From positions 146,689,647-146,753,646 of the forward strand of contig CM071597.1 of NCBI GenBank assembly GCA_036435485.1: a stretch of 64,000 nucleotides of DNA, written 5' to 3'. The notes below the pieces were generated by a model. It saw only the letters and a list, made by a program, of their open reading frames with translations. It was not told the DNA's origin and searched no databases. This document shows, in pieces, positions 35,337-50,190 of this stretch. This stretch comes from Saposhnikovia divaricata (lineage: Eukaryota > Streptophyta > Magnoliopsida > Apiales > Apiaceae). The translations under genes and the position numbers were made by a program. Each line of letters starts with the position of its first letter. Positions within the stretch are counted from its first letter, which is position 1.

Positions 35337-38300
35337 TGTAACACCCCCAGATCCGGGGTCCGGGATCCGGTCGTTACGGTCTCCAATTCTGTCCACAATA
35401 CGTGAACTTACCTCAACATAAAGTAATTTACATCTTTATGACACAACACAACAATATAAAACACACCCGTTATAGTCCCAGAGATGAAATCAGAGTAACA
35501 ATCAAATTTTATTAAACACATTATGAGTTCTTCCAACCCAAAAGAGTTACAATATAAATACATAGTCTTTGCCATCCATGTACATAAGTCATACTAGTCC
35601 ATATATTTGGTACTGAAAGAATGAATCTATCCTACCAATAGCTTTCTCTTCAGCTCTGGTAGTCTCATCGTCCTCGCCAGCATCGAGTGCGCCTTTTTGC
35701 GAATCATCTGGTCTAGCTGTTGTTGTGACATAATAATAAAGCAAGGGTGAGCAATTGCCCACCAACAATAATATTTAACTGAACGATAATATATAACAGT
35801 TCAAAAGTATCTTTCAAACCATATGCCATGCATTTATGGAAATGATGCCAGAATAACATGAACGATGAAGTTACGAGGTAACTCAAAATGCATATATAGG
35901 TGGGAATATCTGCTATGTCAAAGATAAGCCAGATATTATCAGTTATCATATAAAGAGGAACTTGCAAGGAAAATATTGCAATTCCAGTTATTAACATTTT
36001 TCGAAGTCCTACAACCTGAAAGAAGTCTCTTCGATACGTGTTGCGGAAGACACCGTCAACCTGAAAGAAGTCTCTTCGATACGTATTGCAGGGAATTCCC
36101 AATTTGGGAGATGAACCAATACTGGAGTTATCACGCGCCAGCTGTCCCACTCCCTGATGATCAGTCGGGGATGGTACAGCCCAATATAGTTTACTACCGG
36201 TAGAAGGAAGAACTGACGGCTCCACTTGTCGATTGCCTTTAATAGTAACTCCCTGGCCAATGGTTAGGCCTTTTGATGGACCGCGCGACTCGGCCTCTTA
36301 CACACGACTCCTAGTTCGAATAAATCCATAGCATTAAAATGTAGAGTTTGTCCTCCCTTCCCCAAGTGAAATACTTGTTGATAAGACTCCACAAAGTAGT
36401 CGTATCTAGTTGGAAAGGAAAATTCACCAACATTTCCCAAGCTTTTGCTTGTTAATGGATATCAACTTGTTCTAACAATCTTACCCCTCGAATGATGAGA
36501 AGGTACACACAGACTTAATGAGTCCATAGCAACCAAGTTGCGAGTGAAAAGGATTAATTATGACCGGGAAGTCAACAAGATAAATAACCTTTCTCAAGTA
36601 GGTTCCCCTATAATATGGAAGTTTGAGCGAGCATTTAAATCCTTTTAAGATAGATTTAAATGAAAAATAAAGAGTTGGGAACCTTTCCTTGATAAAATAG
36701 CCGTAAAAAGACTCCGAAATATTTTACATAATATTTGGAGGTGAAAGATAATCTCCAAATAATATAAATCATTTTAAAAAGAATTTAAAAGAATTAAATA
36801 AATATTCCAAGAATATTTATTTACTCAATAATAATTACGGAATAGTATTAAATCGTAATATTGCTCGTAAGTAATCCTGGAATGAATATATAGAATTATT
36901 TACTAAATTAATCACTCCTTAAATGAATATTCAAAATAATATTCATTAATATTTAGACTCCAATAAGTATTTAAAAGAAAATTCAATAAATGAGTCAAAC
37001 TTTAAATGAATATCTGAAAATAATATTCCTTTAATAAATAATCTTCTAAATGAATATCCAAATAATATTCATTTAGTAATCAAAACTTTAAAGGAATATT
37101 CGAAGTAATATCCCTTAAGTAATTAGAACTTCCAATGAATATTTTAAAATAATAATCATTAAGTACATAAACCTTAAATGAATATTTGAAAGTAATATTC
37201 ATTTAATAAATAACATTCTAATGAATATCAAAATAATATTCATTAAATAATCAACTCTAAATGAATATTCGAAACTAACATTCATTTAATATCTCTCGAC
37301 TGAGATAATACTCGAATAACATTCCTCGAAAGATTTCCAAGTAATTGATACTTTATGGAAATATAAATAACGTTTAATAATAACATTCCTCAGATAAATA
37401 ATAATCTGTCGTTGGAATCCCTCCGGGTTTCCACGACTATCTATATCTCAAAATACCGACTCCCGGTATATATTTAAGAATGAATATCATATGCCCTTCT
37501 CTAAGGGTCTTATCAAAACAATCCGGCTTATAATTGATAATTCGTATCTAGTCTATAAGCCAATATCAATTCAGGGAACAGGTATTATAGTATAATTTGA
37601 CAATAGGCATGCATGCTATGGCATATGTAAAATGGCAATCACATATATATATTATCACAACAACAGGTTCAAAGTTTTGAACACTTGCCTAGTAATCGGG
37701 TGTGGGTGGAGATAGCGTGTCTTGGGTCTGCTCGATGATCTATAAACAATCAGAACATTCGAGATTAACCACTTAACACGTTTTAAAATTCTAAGTATAA
37801 CTTCACTTAAATCGAAACACGTTTTCGAATTATCTCGTTATACACCTTTTAGTTTAACTCTTTTTATTACTGATACGATCCGACATTTGTTCGTTATTAC
37901 GACATGTCATCATACCCACACTCGGTATATACTTAAGTCGTATAAGTTCTAAAGTTGATCGATTACGAACCGAGATTATACCTCGAGTTTTATCGTTCAT
38001 TTTCTAAGTGTTTTACCAAAGTTATAACCAAGCGGGTTTTTAGGGGTTCGTTCGTGTTTAACTTTGATTCGAACATTTTTATAAAATCGGAAATGATCCG
38101 TTTGACATGTGGTTTTCTTTCATACCTTCCTTATGACCTCTAGTATTTATTTACCAAGATTCGCCACTGAGTAACATGCTTTACGAGGGTTTAATTGAAG
38201 TTACGAACTTTTACTTACGGTTCTGAACAAATTTTAGTAATTTGACCATAACTCCTAAACCGTAAGTCGGAATGTTTCGATTCTCATGCCAAAACGATCT

Positions 38301-40103
38301 ATGGCTCGAGATCTACAAGGACCAGTCGTAATATTATCAAGGTCAGGAAATTATATTTACTGTCATGCTCAGTTTCTAAGTGTTAACAAAAATTCGGCAT
38401 TATGACGGCTATATATCGAACGTTCCAAAAATCATACCATCAAAACCAAGCCACACCGGGCATCCATACAACTTTTACACATTTTATTCATCCTCAACTG
38501 TCCAAAATCATCTACTTTACAAACATGATCATCATATCTCTTAAATCAAATAATCACTACATAATCATGCTTATAATCATACTAACATCCTAACCATGCT
38601 AACAACCATCAAGATCATCCATAAACTTAAAGTAAGAGCTAGGTTTTTGATGAGATATACCTTCCTTGGAGGATGTAGAGACCTTAATAATCCTTTACAA
38701 GTCCTTAGAACACCTTAATCAAGCTTAACTAACAAGAATCATCAAGCACATAATTAGTGATTTTCGGATCTGATATAACGCAGTGGAAAGATCATGAAAA
38801 ACGAGGTCCTTACCGAGGTTTTCTGGACGAGGATTCTAAAGGAGAGTTGTAGAGCATCTAACCAGATTTCCAACAAGCTAAAGAACACCAAATTACATTG
38901 AGTAATTAAGGAGATATGACCATTTGAAAATCTTCACAGAAACTGTCATGAATCTGGACAGTTTGCTTCTTCAACTTGGGGAGGTGATTTGACTAGGCTA
39001 TACTCCTTGGATTGCTATGAAATTTGGAGCGAATATTGCCCATGGAGTGGAGAGGCTTTGTTTAAAGTTTGGTGATTTTATCATGGATATAAATAGAGAT
39101 ATGAATTTTTATTTCAAGGTAGTTCTTGCTGGGCAGTTTTGAGAAATGGAGAGAAATGGAGTTTCTTTGCTTTGTTGCTTTGTTTTGCTCTCATCCAATG
39201 AATTATTGTGGTGTTTTAAGAAAATATCAAGCTTAAAGTAGCTTTATTAAAGTGGTGATGTCATGGATGATGAATTTGGAGAGACATGTGTCTTGTTTTT
39301 GTGGTTGGATGAGAAAAGGATGCTAAGTACTAGTTAATCTCTAATGGTTCTAGTTTGTAATGTAACTAGATTGGTTACTAGATATTTATCACTTGCACAT
39401 GCATGTATCTTGCTTCCTCTGCTTGTTTTTTTGTCCGTTTATTGCTCAATTCATTGATCGTTCGGAGGAATAACTCATTTATTACTAGTTAGGGTTTTAC
39501 CGGAAATCGTAATAATATTAGTATTATCATTCTCCATCTTTCTTACTAACTTTCGAATTTATATTCCTTAAATCCCTTCGTTAAATTCTTAAGTCTTTCA
39601 GTGTCCAGGGAACTCTCGGAGAAAATAAAAGTGCGGTTTTTCAGAATCCGACAGCTTTTACATACACTTATTTTCCTCCTGGATCACTAATAAGAACTCG
39701 GAAATCCGTTCCGAATACTTCTATATAGTGTCGTCTCATAATATTCTTACTTCCACCAAAAAAACTATTCATTCTTTATTCTTCCTTTATTCCCTATATT
39801 TATGAAAATGTCCTTGTTCTTTCTCGGGCGGTCCTTAACCCTTTCACGGAACTACTGGAGTAATCGTTATCGATCCGGATGACATGAGAATATTCTCCTG
39901 CTTGGAATTGCCATATCTTATTCCCCTAGGAGATAGATTATTCTTACCTAAGTTGTCAACCATTAGCAAAAAAACATTTGAATCCAAATCTATTCCTTTC
40001 ATTCATTATCTCAATCGTTACATCGTAGGCGTAATCACTATTCACCAATACCTCAGTACATAATAAAAAGTTTTAATTATATCCAAAATTTGGGGTTGTT
40101 ACA
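35337..40103 (-). repeat. 5' LTR of element A, complete
   Basis: 4767 bp, from TGTAACAACCCC on the minus strand (40103) to ...GGGTGTTACA at 35337. Candidate splice signals on the minus strand: donor AAG|GTATATC (intron start 38660), acceptor CAACAACAG (intron end 35717), a conserved ATG at about 35709, and donor CTATTG|GTAGGA (intron start 35635). A 45-bp tandem duplication lies at 36012-36089. An open frame without ATG (35713-36225, starting GTG) is present in both LTRs and is probably incidental. Confidence 0.85.
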
Positions 40104-40979
40104 ATATAAGTCGAGTATATATAGTTGTAGTGGTGGTGGGTGGCTTGAAAATTTAGTGTTTAGTGCTTGTTTGGTTTAGATCTACACTTATAAACACTAA
40201 TATTCAACATTCTTGCATTTTGTCACTAATATACACTTGTTCTTGAAGTATATTCGTGTAGTGTATATTTGACATCTTGTAAGGTGTGTTCTTGAGGTTG
40301 AAAGTTGAGATTCACCTCCTTTAAGTCCTTTAATCCAAGTTGAGTATTTGGATTAAAAAGGCTAGTTAACTATCTTTTGATTTAAAAACAAGAAGCTTAC
40401 ATCTTGTTTTTACCTTAAATGGTTTAAACTTGATATTTAAAAATAAAAGATAAGTTGGTTGTTATTCTTGTATAACTAAGTCCTTTGTTCATCTTGTGTT
40501 TTATTTTAAACAAGGACATAACAAATCAAGACTATACAAGCTATCTCTTTAAAACAAGTTGGTAGTTTATTCTTGGCCTTTCCTTTTCTTGTTATATTCG
40601 GCCATACACTACCACTAGTAGTCTTATTGTTCAAGTTGGTTACTTACTTGTCATATCTTTATATCTTGAACAAGGATTTAGCAACAAGACTACTTGCACT
40701 TGTTTTAGGACTTCAAAAATCCGGCCACTCCACTTGGTTTACATTCGGCCGAAGTGTTTTTAGCACTTGTGACTTTTGCTTGCTTGCTTGCTTACTTACT
40801 TGGTTGTTTGTTTAATATTCTTGCTTGTGTGGTGTGTAATAATTTAACGCATAATAACGGCCCTCATTTTATCCTACAGATAAGCGAGTTACTTTTACGC
40901 ACGTGTGAGTTGTGTTTTAATTGCTTGTGTGTTGTGCGTAAGTGTGTGTACCGCTTGTGTGACAAGTCCATTATTGTGA
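40104..40979 (+). mobile_element. Possible right part of the LTR fragment interrupted by element A
   Basis: AT-rich, non-coding, running from the right edge of element A to the left edge of element D. Its T-rich composition resembles the end of the stretch left of A (24735-25088), and it may be the R/U5 continuation of that LTR. No target duplication of A could be confirmed because the left end of A is truncated. Confidence 0.35.
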
Positions 40980-43538
40980 TGTAGCATCCCAAAATCCAGG
41001 GTACAGATCTGGGGCCACGATTCACTAACAATATTATACACCCTGGATATAAACAACATATAATAATAAAAATCCCTTAACCAAGATCGCATACAGTTAT
41101 GGTATGAAACAACTGTCAAATTATTGTTACAGTCCAACCTCAGAATAAAATGTTATACAATTTCTATGAATAAATAAAATCACTGTCTAACTGAATATCC
41201 AACCTTGACGAATTCCCAACCACTAACCAATGAGAATCCGTAACCCGATCGTCTTCTCTCGCTGCTGGAAAGCAACACCACTGACCATTACTAGGTTCAC
41301 TAACCTTCTCTATTAGCTGAAGAAAACAAGCAAGCAAGAGTGAGCCTCCTTCAACACCACTTCTTACTAACCTCCTTCATAACCATTTTGAATTTCTAGA
41401 TTCTTAATAGTCATAAAAGCAGTCCTGCCACTCTCTTCATAAATTCCCCAGGATTGATATGATATTATTCTTGACAAAAACTCCCATCTTTCCAAGCTCA
41501 CAACATATAGCTTTAACTTCTGACTCTGCTTCTTGTTACCGCACTACCCTTCTGGTTACAGCCACAACTTCCCACATTTATCTTAATAAAATCTCTAGGG
41601 ATTCTACTCCCGAAATCTTATTTTCTAATCATGGGATCTCGTTAATTTCTGCTAATTCTCATTCTATAGGGAACTACGGTGCACCTTCTCTTCTAACTCC
41701 ACATCTTCGGGATTCCACATTCTTCCCTTAACAAAATTTTATATGTCTTCTATTTAATCACTTCTGGAAACTTTCTGGTTTCCCTTTTTTCTCCTCTTGT
41801 TATTTTATTTTATCTTGGTCAACTTTCCTTCATCCTTGATAATCATGACTTTCTACACTGGCTTGCATAAGTTATTTACTCCACGTATTCACCTTACCCC
41901 TCATTCAGTCCTGATTCTTCTTGATAATTCTTACAAACCATTCTGTTTCACTTCACTCTGCTTTATCCAGGTCATCCTTCTTGTTTCTAACATCTTATGA
42001 TATTCTATCTACTGTCTTTGCCCTTCAATAGATATCCAAAACAATCTTTCTTCGGCATTGAACATTTCATACCCAACATCTTTGTCACCTTTCTCTTTTC
42101 ATCCTTTAACCGTATCTGTAATCATGTACTTTTCTTTTCTGTCTCTTTTTCCTTTATTCAATTCTCATTAGCCTCAGACCTTGTCCATGCTTTATCGGTT
42201 CAGTAATTATTCCAATTTGACACGACATATCTGTCTTAATCACCAAATTCTTAAACTTGCATAACCAATTCTTCGCCCGTGCAGTTTTAGTTCTATCATT
42301 TAAGACGTCGTCACGCCTATCTTTGCATCCCTTCTTCATTAGAAATTTTGAAATCATCGAATTTCTGACAAAGGAGGTCAATAAAATGAATGGGGCATCA
42401 AGTATGAATATATACTGAGTTTGTTTGATAAAGCTTTTATAAAGGAGTTTAACCGAGAGATTAATATGATCTTTTGAACTATTATCAGGTTGCATTTGTC
42501 ACTTGGTTAACCACCATAGTACATAAAGATGGCCAGTCCTTAGTACTTTCGTGACAAACACAATCAGTGGCGTCCCACTGGACTCCTACCACAAAGATAA
42601 GATGTCCCTGAATCCCTATCTACATAGGTTGTTCATCTCGGCTGGAATAGAGAAATTCAAGCATTCATGATAATGAAAGGGAATCAAGAGTTTCAAAAAT
42701 CTTCATGTAAAATTGAATCATGTACTCTCTGAAAAATTTAGATATTCCCGAAAGAACGAGATTGAAGTCGACTAAATCTGAATACGAAACTCATCATCGA
42801 TTGAGGTATAAAAGACTTTTCAATAGATGCTTCAATGATTGATCAAGCAAACATTCAAGAAATTCCTAATTATTCATAACCTCACTCTTGTCGACTAAGC
42901 ATTAATATACTTAACTGCCAAAATCGGCCTGACAATAATGAGTTGAATAAATAAGAAGATCTTAATTCATTCTCGATTTTGGACCGTCACTGCGCAACGA
43001 ATGCCTCAGCAACGATACCAACCGGGAATTAATTTACGATAATTCAAAAGAAGGCTAAGAAATTTCTTTAAGCAATGAATTTGAATGAATCGACGTTTAA
43101 GGGTGTACAACTACGCTCAACTTCCAATTCCTGCTAATAATCGCTTCCCACTTCGCATTCTTAACCTTCTAGTACCATCTCCGAAATGTTCACATTGAAA
43201 CTAATATGGTAGAATGTTCTAGATTCTACGTAAAAATCTCGGAATAACGTCCCCCAGACTGATGGCTCCAGCTGCCCTCTTAGCTTATACTGCTTCGGGT
43301 TCGCTGTTTCGCTCATAGCTCAATCCTTAAATGATTCGAACTCCCACTCGCGCGATATGCCGAAAGACCGTATAACGTCGTAATACTTGCCGAAGTATCC
43401 AAAGGTGATCTTTATCCTAAATCGTTCTACCCGACGACTATATTATACACGTACCCTAACCCGACGACTATTTTATACACGTACCCTAACCCTCCTAATC
43501 TGTTTTAGTGACCATAATCTGTAGCTCTGATACCAACT
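40980..43538 (-). mobile_element. Element D: 3' LTR remnant, decayed interior and PBS
   Basis: 40980-41346 (TGTAGCATCCC...) is nearly identical to 43539-43907, the start of the next LTR block, and then similarity stops abruptly. The rest of the 3' LTR and adjoining interior are therefore deleted. 41347-43523 is a degenerate interior without recognisable domains. The PBS (complement of TGGTATCAGAGC) is at 43524-43535, three bases from the next LTR. A tandem duplication of about 31 bp (CCGACGACTATATTATACAC type) is at 43430-43490. Confidence 0.7.
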
Positions 43539-46500
43539 TGTAGCATCCCAAAATCCGGGGTACAGATCTGGGGCCACGATTCACTAACAATATTATATAA
43601 CCCTTGATATAAACAACATATAATAATAAAAACCCCTTAACCAAGATCGCATACAGGTTATGGTATGAAACAACTGTCAAATTACTATTACAATCCAACC
43701 TCAGAATAAAATGTTATACAATTTCTATGAATAAATAAAATCACTATCTAACTGAATATCCAACCTTGACGAATTCCCAACCACTAACCAATAAGAATCC
43801 GTAACCCGATCGTCTCCTCTCGTTGTTGGAAAGCAACACCACTGACCATTACTAGGTTCACTAACCTTCTCTATTAGCTAAAGAAAACAAACAAGCAAGA
43901 GTGAGCCAACAATGCTCAGCAAGTGCAATGGTGATAACAATTTCAATAACAATGATAATTCTGATAAACAAAGGGGTTTCATCTCATTCTATGAAAGAAT
44001 CAGTTATATCAACTTTTAGATTGCCATGAGGGCCCACAATTCGACATTAATAAGGTGCATCAGAAACTAGAACTGATAAGAGTTCCGATATCAAATTATT
44101 ACTAAAACAGATTTCCAAGGAGTCAAGGGCTAAACATCTCAATCTCAGAGTATAGATTAGAATTGGAATTTTTATTTATTTAAAAAAAAACATCAAGGTT
44201 AGGCTGCTGATCAGTCACGCACTAACCCCGGACAAATGCACACAGCAATGTCCTTAATTGGATCCATGGCACGCATTGGCCTTAACTTCTGACCATTAAT
44301 CTGGTCTCCCCGAAGGGACATCTGTTGACCATAATATGGTCTCCCCGGAGGGACATCTGTTTTAAAAACATTTTCAATTCTAAGTCACACACATTAGGTG
44401 TCGGAACAATCGACAACCTTTGTCAACCAACCAACTGGAAAACTCACGTTACAGGACGACAACGCATAATTTGAAGGATCAACAGGAGAGCAATTTATAT
44501 CATCAAGTATCGACAAGTTCGATACAATACAGAGAAATAACCAACTAATCAAGATCTTTAATAAATACCGACAAGTTCATTAATAAGTGGGGTGGAGAAT
44601 ATAGGGAACAATACTTTGAATCCATATCGATAGGATAGATGTAAGTAATTGGGGACATAACATCAATAACTTGATTAAATAGAGAATCGAATTGGGCAAC
44701 AATAAAAGATATAAAGTGCAACAAGATATTCAACACTAAAATTCTAGGTTGGAGCCGGAACATGATTAATCACTGCAAAATAATAAAATCTTTCAACACA
44801 TGGTAAGGTTTGACTCAACGTAAATGAGTAAGACAGCTTAAACGATTAATTGCAGAAAGATAGTTTTATGATAATCAATTCCAAATCAATTTGGAGAAAA
44901 CATTTTCAAGAAGAAAAGGGTTCACTGGTGAAGTTATGCTAAAAATCAGAAATTTCATTAACAGGAATTTAAAACTTAAATTCTCTCTATTTAGAGAGCT
45001 CCTTAAACATTTTCAGGAAAATCATAAAAAAAAAAATAAAAAAATAAAAGAAAGACCCTCCACTAAGGAGGCTTTAACATTCCTTGAATAAAATAATATG
45101 CGGGAAAAAAAATCATTGGAAAGGTTCTTTGAAGAATTTGATGTTTGGACTATGGGTGGAGAAAACAATTTATTTCACACTCAATGAGGAAGTACATCAC
45201 TTTCTAACCTACTTGACCAGTCCATCGTATACAACCAAAGTATTGAATTGCATCACTTGAATAATAAGTGAAAAGCAAAACACTCGCCTCGATTTACGGA
45301 GTTCCTGCTTTTCACCTCGATTCTCAACTCAGTTTCATGACAGCTTTTAATTGCTAGCCTTTTATTTGGCCCTACTTCCTTTTCCTACTTCGTAGCTCAT
45401 CAATTTCCACGTCCATTCACCCATCGTCTTTGATACTCGTCCTTCTGTTCGTCTTCCAGATTACCCGCGCATTATCCTTGGCCAGGTTTCCTACTCAAAC
45501 CATTTTTCATGTCAAATACTAATTTATTATCCAACTAAGCAAAAATCTTATTGTTTTGCTCTATTCTACCCAAACGCGTCCTATAATGCTTACTCATATA
45601 ACATATATAAACATATACATTCGTTTTTACAAAATAGCTTTAGTGTAACCAACTAGGTCAAATAAACTTCACATAAACAATTAACACGGATGGCAAACAC
45701 TTTAAAATAATACCACATCTCAATTCTTCACATTAACTATTACATATTTACCTAGACTCATAGAAATCATAACACACTTTCAAATCATCAAAATTAAATA
45801 AATTAAATAGATTTTAAATAGATTTGCATGGGAATTTTAGAAAATTTCGGCATGAAGTATTCGTAAATAGGACTATTCCCCTGTTTTTCAATTCAAGTTT
45901 TCACCTCAGAAGTTATTCCAAAACAAAGCTGCCTCAACTTGCAGCAACAAGAAAGTAAACAAATAAGAAAAGTACCCGCCCAGACATGCGGCACATAGCA
46001 CATAAGAAATTCTGCCTCGACATGCAGTAAACACATAATAATTTATGTTAGCATTAACTACTACTTACGCTATATCAATGATCATATCACTAGAGCATAT
46101 AAATTATACTTGTGACAATCAATCATTGGTATTCGTAAGCCCGAGGATCTAGTCGAAGAGAATTACACAAGTCCTTAAATATTGACATTTAGAACTTATG
46201 ATCTCTTTACGACTCCTCGCAGTTAAACTAAATAACATATAACATTAACCACATAAACACACAAAGACTCTTAACCTTTGGATTAGTGTCTTAACATTTT
46301 AATTATGGAAATTTAATACAATTCCACCCTCGATATCACAACATGATAGCGTCTCGTTGCAATGAGCATTATCGGCTAATCTCACAAGCAAACTCGGCTA
46401 TCACTTAAGTAATTAAGCATAGCAATTCCATATTATCACTTAATCAACTAAACACATTGACTCGATTAAAACATTTAAGGAATTTACATATAATTACCAG

Positions 46501-47040
46501 AAAATCTTAAGTTAAAGTTTATTGACTCGAACTAGTTTTCGAAACAATTGACAAACACCAATGGTCGAACTCGACTATAAGAACATTTGACATGACCTTG
46601 ATATAAAATGGATTACCCCGGAATCACAGTCCCTTAATAAATCAACTTCAAATCCCGACAAACTTTAACATCAATCCACATCTCAATTAATCAAACCGAC
46701 ACTAAATAATCCACAACTTTAAATCACTTAAACTCCAACATTACCTACAATAATACTCAACAACTAACGAACATTTAACCCCCGACATACGACTACTAAT
46801 TATAAAATTCTCAAAATTATACCACCGAACATATAACTAGCAACAACATTTCCGAATTAAACTACGAAAAATAAAACAATAATATCGCAATTAAATCTAA
46901 TTAAATTACCACAATATTATCACAATTTATCTAAAATGCAAATTATATAATTACATCGAAAATAAATAAAATAATTTAGTAAAATTATACCATTCGGTTC
47001 CGATCCAAAAGTCAAGCCACCGGAAAATCTTCACCATCTT

Positions 47041-47043
<3 letters not shown>

Positions 47044-47089
<46 letters not shown>
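47044..47089. repeat. (CT)n microsatellite
   Basis: About 45 bp of CT dinucleotides inside the middle LTR block. Confidence 0.95.
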
Positions 47090-47091
<2 letters not shown>

Positions 47092-47276
47092 TTGCCCCGC
47101 TGCTATTTACCTCCACGCACAGCCTCCGTTCATCGCCACCACTGAGCTCTGACGGCGCTACTAGCATAACGCCACCATCGCCGTACCACCGCGCACGGTG
47201 GGGCTGCCCTTCCCCCTCTAAACTGCTACCTCCTCCCCCTTTTCACAATATACCCACTAATATATACACACGCACA

Positions 47277-47278
<2 letters not shown>

Positions 47279-47308
<30 letters not shown>
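47279..47308. repeat. (TA)n microsatellite
   Basis: 30 bp of TA dinucleotides, followed by CACACC. Confidence 0.9.
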
Positions 47309-47313
<5 letters not shown>

Positions 47314-50100
47314 CCTCTTTTCATCAATTCAACCCACCAATTCAATTTTCCCCCAATTTCTTTCAAGCCCTAATTTTATTCCTCTTTCCCCCAATTTCTC
47401 CCTCCCCGTCTGTGTATGTTGCATGTTTTTGGTGTTATTGGGCTTGGCCCAATACAATTATATGACTACACCTCATCCGGGCCCAAATACAACACTTCTC
47501 ATTCGCTTTTAAAACTAATACGTAACTTTCATAAATCCAAATTAAATAGAAAGTTCGGAAAATTATACCTTTCATTTTTAAAATAACGAATATAAAATTA
47601 CGAGCACACACATATTTTTAAAATATTTTTCGGATAAAAAATGAATTAAATATGGATTTTACAAGTTATGGTACTTTAAATACAATAAAATTCCTAAAAT
47701 GTTTTAAAATACCACAACACCCAAATTAATCCACCCAACAAATTTAAAAACTCAATAAATATATAAAGACAATATTACAAAAGATTTTAGGATTTTTAAT
47801 AACTCCGATAATTTTATAAAATTGTCAGAGGACCAAAAATACATGATTTAAATACATTTAAATCCTAAAAAAATACAAATAAAATTCACCAACCTTCACA
47901 ACTTACCCAAATCATCATATAAACACATAAGCACAATTTCACATACATTTCACCTTTAGAACAATATTCATTTAATATAATTCATAATTTATATTAAATA
48001 AATAATTTAAATTCGAAATTTTCTATGGCGTTATATGTGACTTATCCCTTGCCGATATATATTTAACTTAATGCGTAATAGCATCCCCGTGACTAGTACC
48101 ATAACATACTAGCTTGCACGGATGTCAAAAGAAAACGTACGATTAATCCCCTAGATGATTCACTTATAATTCAATGCTTAAACACGTAAGCAATACACAA
48201 CGAAGGGGTTACTAGCTCGCTTTAGGCTCGTACTATGTCCATGTCAATCGACAAATACTTAAGTCAAAGATTTGTTTTAGAATTCGGATCTCATTCGCCC
48301 GTTTCACTAAGCGGTTTACAAAGTTATAATCGAGTGCTCCTTTAAGGGGTTCCTTCGCACTTAACCTTGATTCAAATATTTTTATAAAATCCAAAAATAA
48401 TCTTTTTGACACGAGGTCTTCTCTCATATCTTTATTATGACCTCTAGTATTTAATTACCAAGATTCGCAACCGAATTTATCACTTTAAAGGGGTTCAATT
48501 TCAGTTACGAACTTTCGTTTACGGATTCGAACTACTTTTAGTAAATCGGTCATAAATCCTAAACCGTAAGTCTGTTTGATTCGATTATTTTTCCAAAATG
48601 ATCTACGACTCAAGATCTACAAGGGCATGTTAGATACTTGTCCAGTTTCGGCCATTAGACCTACTGTGATGCACGGTTTTCAATGATTAACGAAATTTCG
48701 GCATTATAACGGCTATAATACGAACGTTCCAAAAATCACAATCAACAACCCAAGCCACACCGGGCATCAATACAACTTATACACATAATAATCATCTCAC
48801 AAGTCCAGAAGCTACTGATCTTAGCATCAAAATCATCATGCATCTTAAATCATATAACTAATTACATAATCATGCTTATAATTATCACTATAATCATACC
48901 AAGCTAAATCCATCAAAAACATTCATAAATCTCAAATCAAATGCTAGGGTTTCAAGAGATCTACCTTCCTTGGAGTATGATATAACCTTAATAAGCTTGG
49001 TATGGTCCTTGTCTAGCTTAATCAAACCATAGATCATCCAAAGAAATCATGAAAACAAGATTAGTTCTAAGAAAACACTATTCATCGTCAATCTTGTAAA
49101 TATCATATAAAATCAAAAACTTAGATTTTGGTTCTAAAATTTTTACCACACCTTCTACTCTTCAAGGGCTTTCTTTTGAGCTATAGAACACAAGAATCCA
49201 ACCATGGGAGATAGGGTTTTGAGCCCCATCTTTCTACTGATCAGAACCTGGACAGTTTTGGTCCTCCAACTTTAAGCATGGATTTGACTAGGCTATACTA
49301 CTTGGATTTCCATGAAATTTGGAACGAATCTTTCCCATGGAGTGGAGAATATATGGTTAAAATTTGATGATTTTATCATGGATAGAAATGAAGATATGAA
49401 TTTTTCTTTGAACCTTGCTCCTGCTGAGCAGTTTGGAGAGATATGGTGTTTCTTGCTTTCTCTTTTCTTCCTTTGACTAATTCAACTAGCTTTTGATCTA
49501 ATATCTTGATATTATCAGTTGGGTGGGCTGAGTTGGATGCATTGGGGCAAGAGCCAAGAGTCTTGGACAAGCTTGGTTAATTGTTTTGTTTTTTTGGAAA
49601 TGATTTAAGTGTTTTAATCACTTAAATCCTAATTACTCTTGATTTAATCTTTGATTAAATCATTCCATCCACTTGATATAATACTCTTGATGATCATATA
49701 AGATATTTAATCTTGATATGAATTCAATCCATAATCCTTGATTCATTCGCTTTATCGCTTAATCTCGTTATAACGTTTTAGCGGTTTCTAGACGCTTGTT
49801 TCACTGCCTCAGTGGTTTCCTACCTTCATTCTTAAATCAAATATAATAACATCCCAAAATATCAAATCCTCAAAGTTAATATCTCAGTTCTTTGATTATA
49901 ATAATATATAATCCACTGTCCGGTCAAATATTATACCGAAAAAGAATTTGGAATTTCTGAATTCCGATCGTCTCCGCATTCACTTATTTCCTCCGCGTAT
50001 TACTAATATGACTTCGAAACATCCATATCACGTCCCGTACATAGGGTGGCGTGAAAAATTTCCCAACTTACAAAATCACTATTCATCCACCAAATTACTA

Positions 50101-50190
50101 TGCACGTACGGGAAACATTATGCACGTACGGGAAACACTATGCACGTACGGGAAACACTATGCACGTATGGGAAACACTATGCACGTACT
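50101..50190. repeat. 20-bp tandem repeat in the U3 end of the middle LTR
   Basis: Unit TGCACGTACGGGAAACACTA repeated four times plus a half unit, with single-base changes. It lies about 230-320 bp inside the LTR start as read on the minus strand, in U3 where enhancers usually sit. The LTRs of A lack it. Open stretches across it are translations of the repeat. Confidence 0.9.

Larger units (their letters stand above)
25089..40103 (-). mobile_element. Element A: large Gypsy-derived LTR element without intact genes (LARD-like)
   Basis: Two near-identical blocks, 25089-29737 and 35337-40103, flank an interior that has the marks of a minus-strand element: initiator-Met PBS next to the right LTR (35321-35332) and a polypurine tract next to the left one (29738-29756). 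The interior of 5.6 kb holds only relics of Pol (integrase tail, RNase H) and of the pre-gag ORF. LTRs of 4.7 kb with a long non-coding interior fit the large retrotransposon derivative class. A hand comparison of about 300 bp of the LTRs showed eight mismatches, so the insertion is not very old. Confidence 0.85.

Noticed and set aside
35713..36225. 170-codon hydrophobic open frame present in both LTRs of A (also 25348-25860)
   Set aside because: It begins with GTG, has no upstream ATG, contains a translated 45-bp duplication and would lie in the predicted leader intron. Presence in both LTRs follows from LTR identity.
43430..43490. CCCTAACCC-like strings resembling telomere repeat
   Set aside because: Only two imperfect units inside a 31-bp tandem duplication; not a telomeric array.
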